Part shown: in pieces, positions 1 through 5,230 of the stretch
Numbering within the stretch: the first letter of the stretch is position 1
Layout of the letters: each line of letters begins with the position of its first letter
Assembly (NCBI GenBank): GCA_902806295.1
Contig: CADCWB010000027.1
Span: forward strand, 1-5,230
Origin: an uncultured Sphingomonas sp.
GTDB taxonomy: Bacteria; Pseudomonadota; Alphaproteobacteria; Sphingomonadales; Sphingomonadaceae
Reading direction: 5' to 3'
DNA: 5,230 nt
Notes under the pieces: generated by a model
The model's input: the letters and a program-made list of their open reading frames with translations, nothing else
Databases searched by the model: none
Told to the model about the DNA's origin: nothing
Translations under genes and position numbers: made by a program

Positions 1-42
1 GCGGACGATCGGTGCATAATAGGTCAGGCGATTGCGGCCCAA
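1..42 (-). CDS. Start of an unidentified gene, cut off by the left window edge
   Basis: Reading leftward from a TTG at 42-40, fourteen codons are open to the window edge and translate as MGRNRLTYYAPIVR. The start is supported by a purine-rich AGGAGA at 54-49, seven bases upstream of the TTG, which is the best Shine-Dalgarno match I see in the window. The frame closes upstream with a TGA at 78-76 and contains no ATG or GTG between that stop and the TTG, so TTG is the only conventional start. It lies 68 bases downstream of the putA stop on the same strand with no visible terminator between, so co-transcription with putA is plausible. Too little protein is visible to name a family. The mix of basic and aromatic residues could begin a membrane or envelope protein, but that is a guess. 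Alternatively the RBS-like sequence is chance and the gene starts elsewhere. Confidence 0.45.
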   Translation of the reverse strand, partial: MGRNRLTYYAPIVR

Positions 43-110
43 ATCTATTCTCCTGCCGGATTTCTGATCAGCTGTTCACGCGACCATCTGGCGCAAGCGA
101 GGCATTCCGC
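43..110. other. Short spacer between putA and the next gene, no terminator seen
   Basis: Sixty-eight bases separate the putA stop from the putative TTG start. Apart from the Shine-Dalgarno sequence, the only symmetry I see is a small CTGATCAG palindrome at 64-71, too short and without a T-run to act as an intrinsic terminator. I see no convincing -35/-10 pair. The simplest reading is read-through from putA into the next gene. Confidence 0.4.
49..54 (-). promoter_or_regulatory. Ribosome binding site AGGAGA for the downstream partial gene
   Basis: The minus strand reads AGGAGA here, then seven bases, then TTG at 42-40. Match and spacing are both typical of a bacterial Shine-Dalgarno sequence. 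It is what decides the TTG start of the truncated gene, because that frame has no ATG or GTG alternative. Confidence 0.5.
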
Positions 111-3100
111 TCAACCCTCGATCGAAGCCATCAGCGTCGCATTGCCGCCTGCCGCGGTTGTGTCGATGCAGGTGACGCGTTCCGTGGCGAAGCGGGCGAC
201 ATAGTGCGGGCCGCCGGCCTTGGGTCCCGTTCCCGACAGGCCTTCACCGCCGAATGGCTGGCTCTCCACCACCGCGCCGATTTGGTTACGGTTGACGTAC
301 AGGTTGCCCACGCGAGCGCGGGCCTGAAGGTGGTCGCGCACGGTGTCGATCCGGCTCTGCAGCCCAAGCGTCAGGCCGAAGCCGGTGGCGTTGATCTGGT
401 CGATAACGCCATCGAGGCCACCGGCCGGATAGCGGATAACGTGCAGCACGGGGCCGAAATGTTCGGTGTCGAGGTCGGCCAGGCTGCCAATCTCGACCAT
501 GACCGGTGCGACGAAGCTGCCATGCTCCGCGCCTTGATGCAGCGGCAGTTCGGCGATGATCTTCGCACGGTTTCGCAAGTCAGCAACATGGGCGTCGAGC
601 GCGGCCTTGGCCTCGTCGTCGATCACCGGACCGAGGTCCACGGTAAGATCGCTCGGGTCGCCAATCTTAAGCGCCCGCATCGCGCCCCCGATCATCGCCA
701 GCATCGTGTCGGCAACATCGTCTTGGACGAACAGCACGCGCAGGGCCGAGCAGCGCTGGCCGGCCGACTGAAAGGCGGACGCGACCACGTCGCGGGTAAC
801 CTGCTCCGGCAGTGCCGAGCTGTCCACGATCATGGCATTCTGGCCGCCAGTCTCGGCGATCAGCGGCACGATCGCTCCGTCGCGCTCCGCCAGCGAACGG
901 TTGATTGCCTTGGCCACCGCGGTCGAACCGGTGAACGCAACTCCAGCGGTCAGTGGATGGGCGACCAGCGCAGCGCCGACCTCCCCCGCCCCGCAGGCAA
1001 GTTGGACCACCTCGCGCGGCACGCCCGCACGATGAAACAGATCGATCGCCAACGCGCCGATTAGCGGCGTCTGCTCGGCCGGCTTGGCAATCGCCGAATT
1101 GCCGGCCGCGAGCGCCGCTGCCACCGGGCCGGTGAAGATCGCCAGCGGGAAATTCCACGGGCTGATACAGGTCCATACGCCGCGGCCGTGCAGGCGCAAC
1201 TCGTTGAGCTCACCCGTCGGTCCGGGCAACTGCTCGGCGCCGGTGAACAGGCGCCGTGCCTCACCCGCATAGTAGCGGAGGAAGTCGACCGCCTCCCGCA
1301 CCTCCAGGATGGCGTCGGGTAGCGTCTTGCCGGCCTCGCGAATGCACAGCGAGTAGAACTCCTCCCGGTGTTGTTCGTACAGGTCAGCGGTGCGGTCGAG
1401 CAGCCGCGCTCGCTCTGCGCCGCCAAGCCGATCCCAGCCGGGCTGCGCCGCATGCGCGGCCTTGAGCATGGCGTCGATATCGGCCGGAGTGGCCTCGATC
1501 GCCTCGCCAACTTCGATCCGCCGGTCGTAAGGAGCGCGGATCGGCGTACGAAATCCTGTCCCCTGCCCCGCCCTCCAGCGCTTGCCCTCAAGCTTCTCCA
1601 GCCGCTCCAACAGCGGTTCCCGCACACTCGGGTCCGACAGGTCGCAGCCCGACGAGTTGCGGCGAGTGGTGCCGAACATCTCGCCCGGCAGCAGGATCTT
1701 GGGATTGCGCCGCGGCCGCAGCGCGTCGAGCTCATCGACCGGATCGCGGGTCAGCTCGTCTAGGCTGACGTCCTCATCGGCGATCCGATTGACGAAGCTG
1801 CTGTTGGCGCCGTTCTCCAGCAGTCGCAGGACGAGGTAGGCGAGCAGTTCCTTGTGGCTGCCAACCGGCGCGTAGATGCGCACCGGGGTCTGCGGCTCCC
1901 CAAGCTCATGCTCCAGCTTGGCCAGCCCCTCGTACAGGCCCTCGCCCATGCCGTGCAGGCGCTGAAACTCGAACGGGGCGCGGCCGGCCAGTGCCTTCAC
2001 GGCGCCGATGGTGGTCGCGTTGTGCGTCGCGAAAGCCGGGTAGATGCAGTCGCCGCCAGCGAGCAGGACCTTGGCGCAGGCGAGGTAGGAGACGTCGGTC
2101 GCCAGCTTGCGCGTGAACACGGGGTAATCGTCGAAGCCACCAACCTGCGCGGCCTTGACCTCACTGTCCCAATAGGCGCCCTTGACCAGGCGAACCATCA
2201 GCGTGCGGCCGTGCGCACGAGCCAGCTCGACCACCCACTGGCATACCGGCACCGCGCGCTTGGCATAGGCTTGCAGCGCCATGCCCAGCCCGGTCCACGA
2301 GCTCCCGTCAGCCCTTGGGGAGAACAGGCTGTCGTCGGCAACCAGCGCTTCGAGCAGGTCCATCTGCAGCTCGAGCCGATCAGCCTCTTCCGCGTCGATA
2401 GTCAGGTGAACGTCCGCCGAGCTGGCGGTGGCGGCGAGCTCCCGCAGCACCGGCAGGATGGCCGCCTTGGCCTCTTCGCCACGCAGATAGTCGTAACGCG
2501 GATGCAGCGCCGACAGCTTGACCGAGATGCCGGGCGAACGGATCACGCCGCCCGCTGCCTCCTGCGCGATCCGTGCCATGGCTGCGCGGTAGCTGTCGGC
2601 ATAGCGCGCCGCGTCCTCGTACGTCCGGGCCGCTTCGCCCAGCATGTCGAAGCTGTGGCTGAGGCCCTGCTTCCGCTCCGGCGCGGCGCGCTCAAGCGCT
2701 TCTTCGATGGTTCGGCCGAACACGAATTGTCCGCCCAGGATCTTCATCGCCTGGCCCACCGCGGTGCGGATCACCGGCTCGCCCAGCCGTCCCACTGCCC
2801 GCCCGAGCGCAGCCTTCCAGGTGGTGGAGCGATCGTTCGCCCCATCAAGCACCTTGCCCGTCAGCAGCAGGGAGAAGGTCGCCGCGTTGACGAATGGCGA
2901 GTGACTGTCGCCCAGCTTCTCCGACCAGTCGGGGCCGGACAACTTGTCGTGGATCAGCTCATCGGCCGTATGCGCGTCCGGAATACGAAGCAGCGCCTCA
3001 GCCAGGCACATCAGCGCCACGCCCTCGTCGCTGCCGAGGTCGTAGGCATGCAAGAAGGCATCGAGCCCAGCCGGCTTATGCCCCCGCACGTGGCCGACCA

Positions 3101-3244
3101 GCGAACGCGCGATCGCTCGAGCCTCGCGCCTGGCCTCTGGCGGCAGCCGAGCTTCACCCAGTCGATCGGCGATGACCTGTTCTTCGTCGCGCCGGTAGTC
3201 GCGGCGAACGGCTGCCCGGCTGACGGTTGCCGGAACCGGGTCCG

Positions 3245-5230
<1,986 letters not shown>

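Noticed and set aside
64..71. CTGATCAG palindrome downstream of putA as a terminator or operator
   Set aside because: It is a perfect palindrome of only eight bases, with no loop, no GC-rich stem and no T-run. Such palindromes arise by chance.
12..1064. A 350-codon open frame on the plus strand opposite the P5C dehydrogenase half of putA
   Set aside because: It is antisense to the catalytic region of putA (C850, E816, anchor loop), has no recognisable domain, and has the composition of a shadow frame.
667..1735. Further minus-strand open frames of 169 and 224 codons in other phases within putA
   Set aside because: They overlap putA completely, are rich in Arg/Ala/Ser, and have no motifs. 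The putA frame is uninterrupted, so they do not indicate a frameshift.

Overview
The window is GC-rich (roughly 60-65% by eye) and densely coding, and all real coding is on the minus strand. Read in the direction of transcription (right to left) it holds the 3' two-thirds of secA, then a complete putA, then the first codons of a third gene that runs off the left edge. The sequence style points to an alphaproteobacterium, most likely a sphingomonad: a SecA with a proline-rich tail and an intact zinc-binding SEC-C motif, a short bifunctional PutA without a DNA-binding domain, and frequent non-ATG starts. The lineage is an inference from protein style, not a search result.

Layout: 5230-3245 is secA, the preprotein translocase ATPase, truncated at its 5' end by the window edge (661 codons visible). 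3299/3266/3248-111 is putA, the two-step proline oxidation enzyme (proline to P5C/glutamate semialdehyde to glutamate). It starts inside or exactly at the end of secA, so there is no intergenic space for a separate promoter or terminator. 110-43 is a short spacer without a visible terminator that ends in a good Shine-Dalgarno sequence (AGGAGA). 42-1 is the probable start (TTG) of a further gene of unknown function.

How they work together: secA and putA have unrelated roles (protein export at the inner membrane; use of proline as carbon, nitrogen and electron source). Their overlap suggests shared transcription and possibly translational coupling rather than a shared pathway. The PutA here lacks the N-terminal ribbon-helix-helix domain of enterobacterial PutA, so it should not regulate its own gene.

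The points most worth a second look are (i) a leucine at one of the two adjacent arginines that bind the proline carboxylate in PutA, with the rest of the catalytic apparatus intact; (ii) the absence of any ATG or GTG start for putA, leaving TTG codons inside secA or a CTG that overlaps the secA stop as CTGA; and (iii) the likely coupling of a catabolic gene to secA. I see no CRISPR array, mobile element, RNA gene or undescribed defence-type system.
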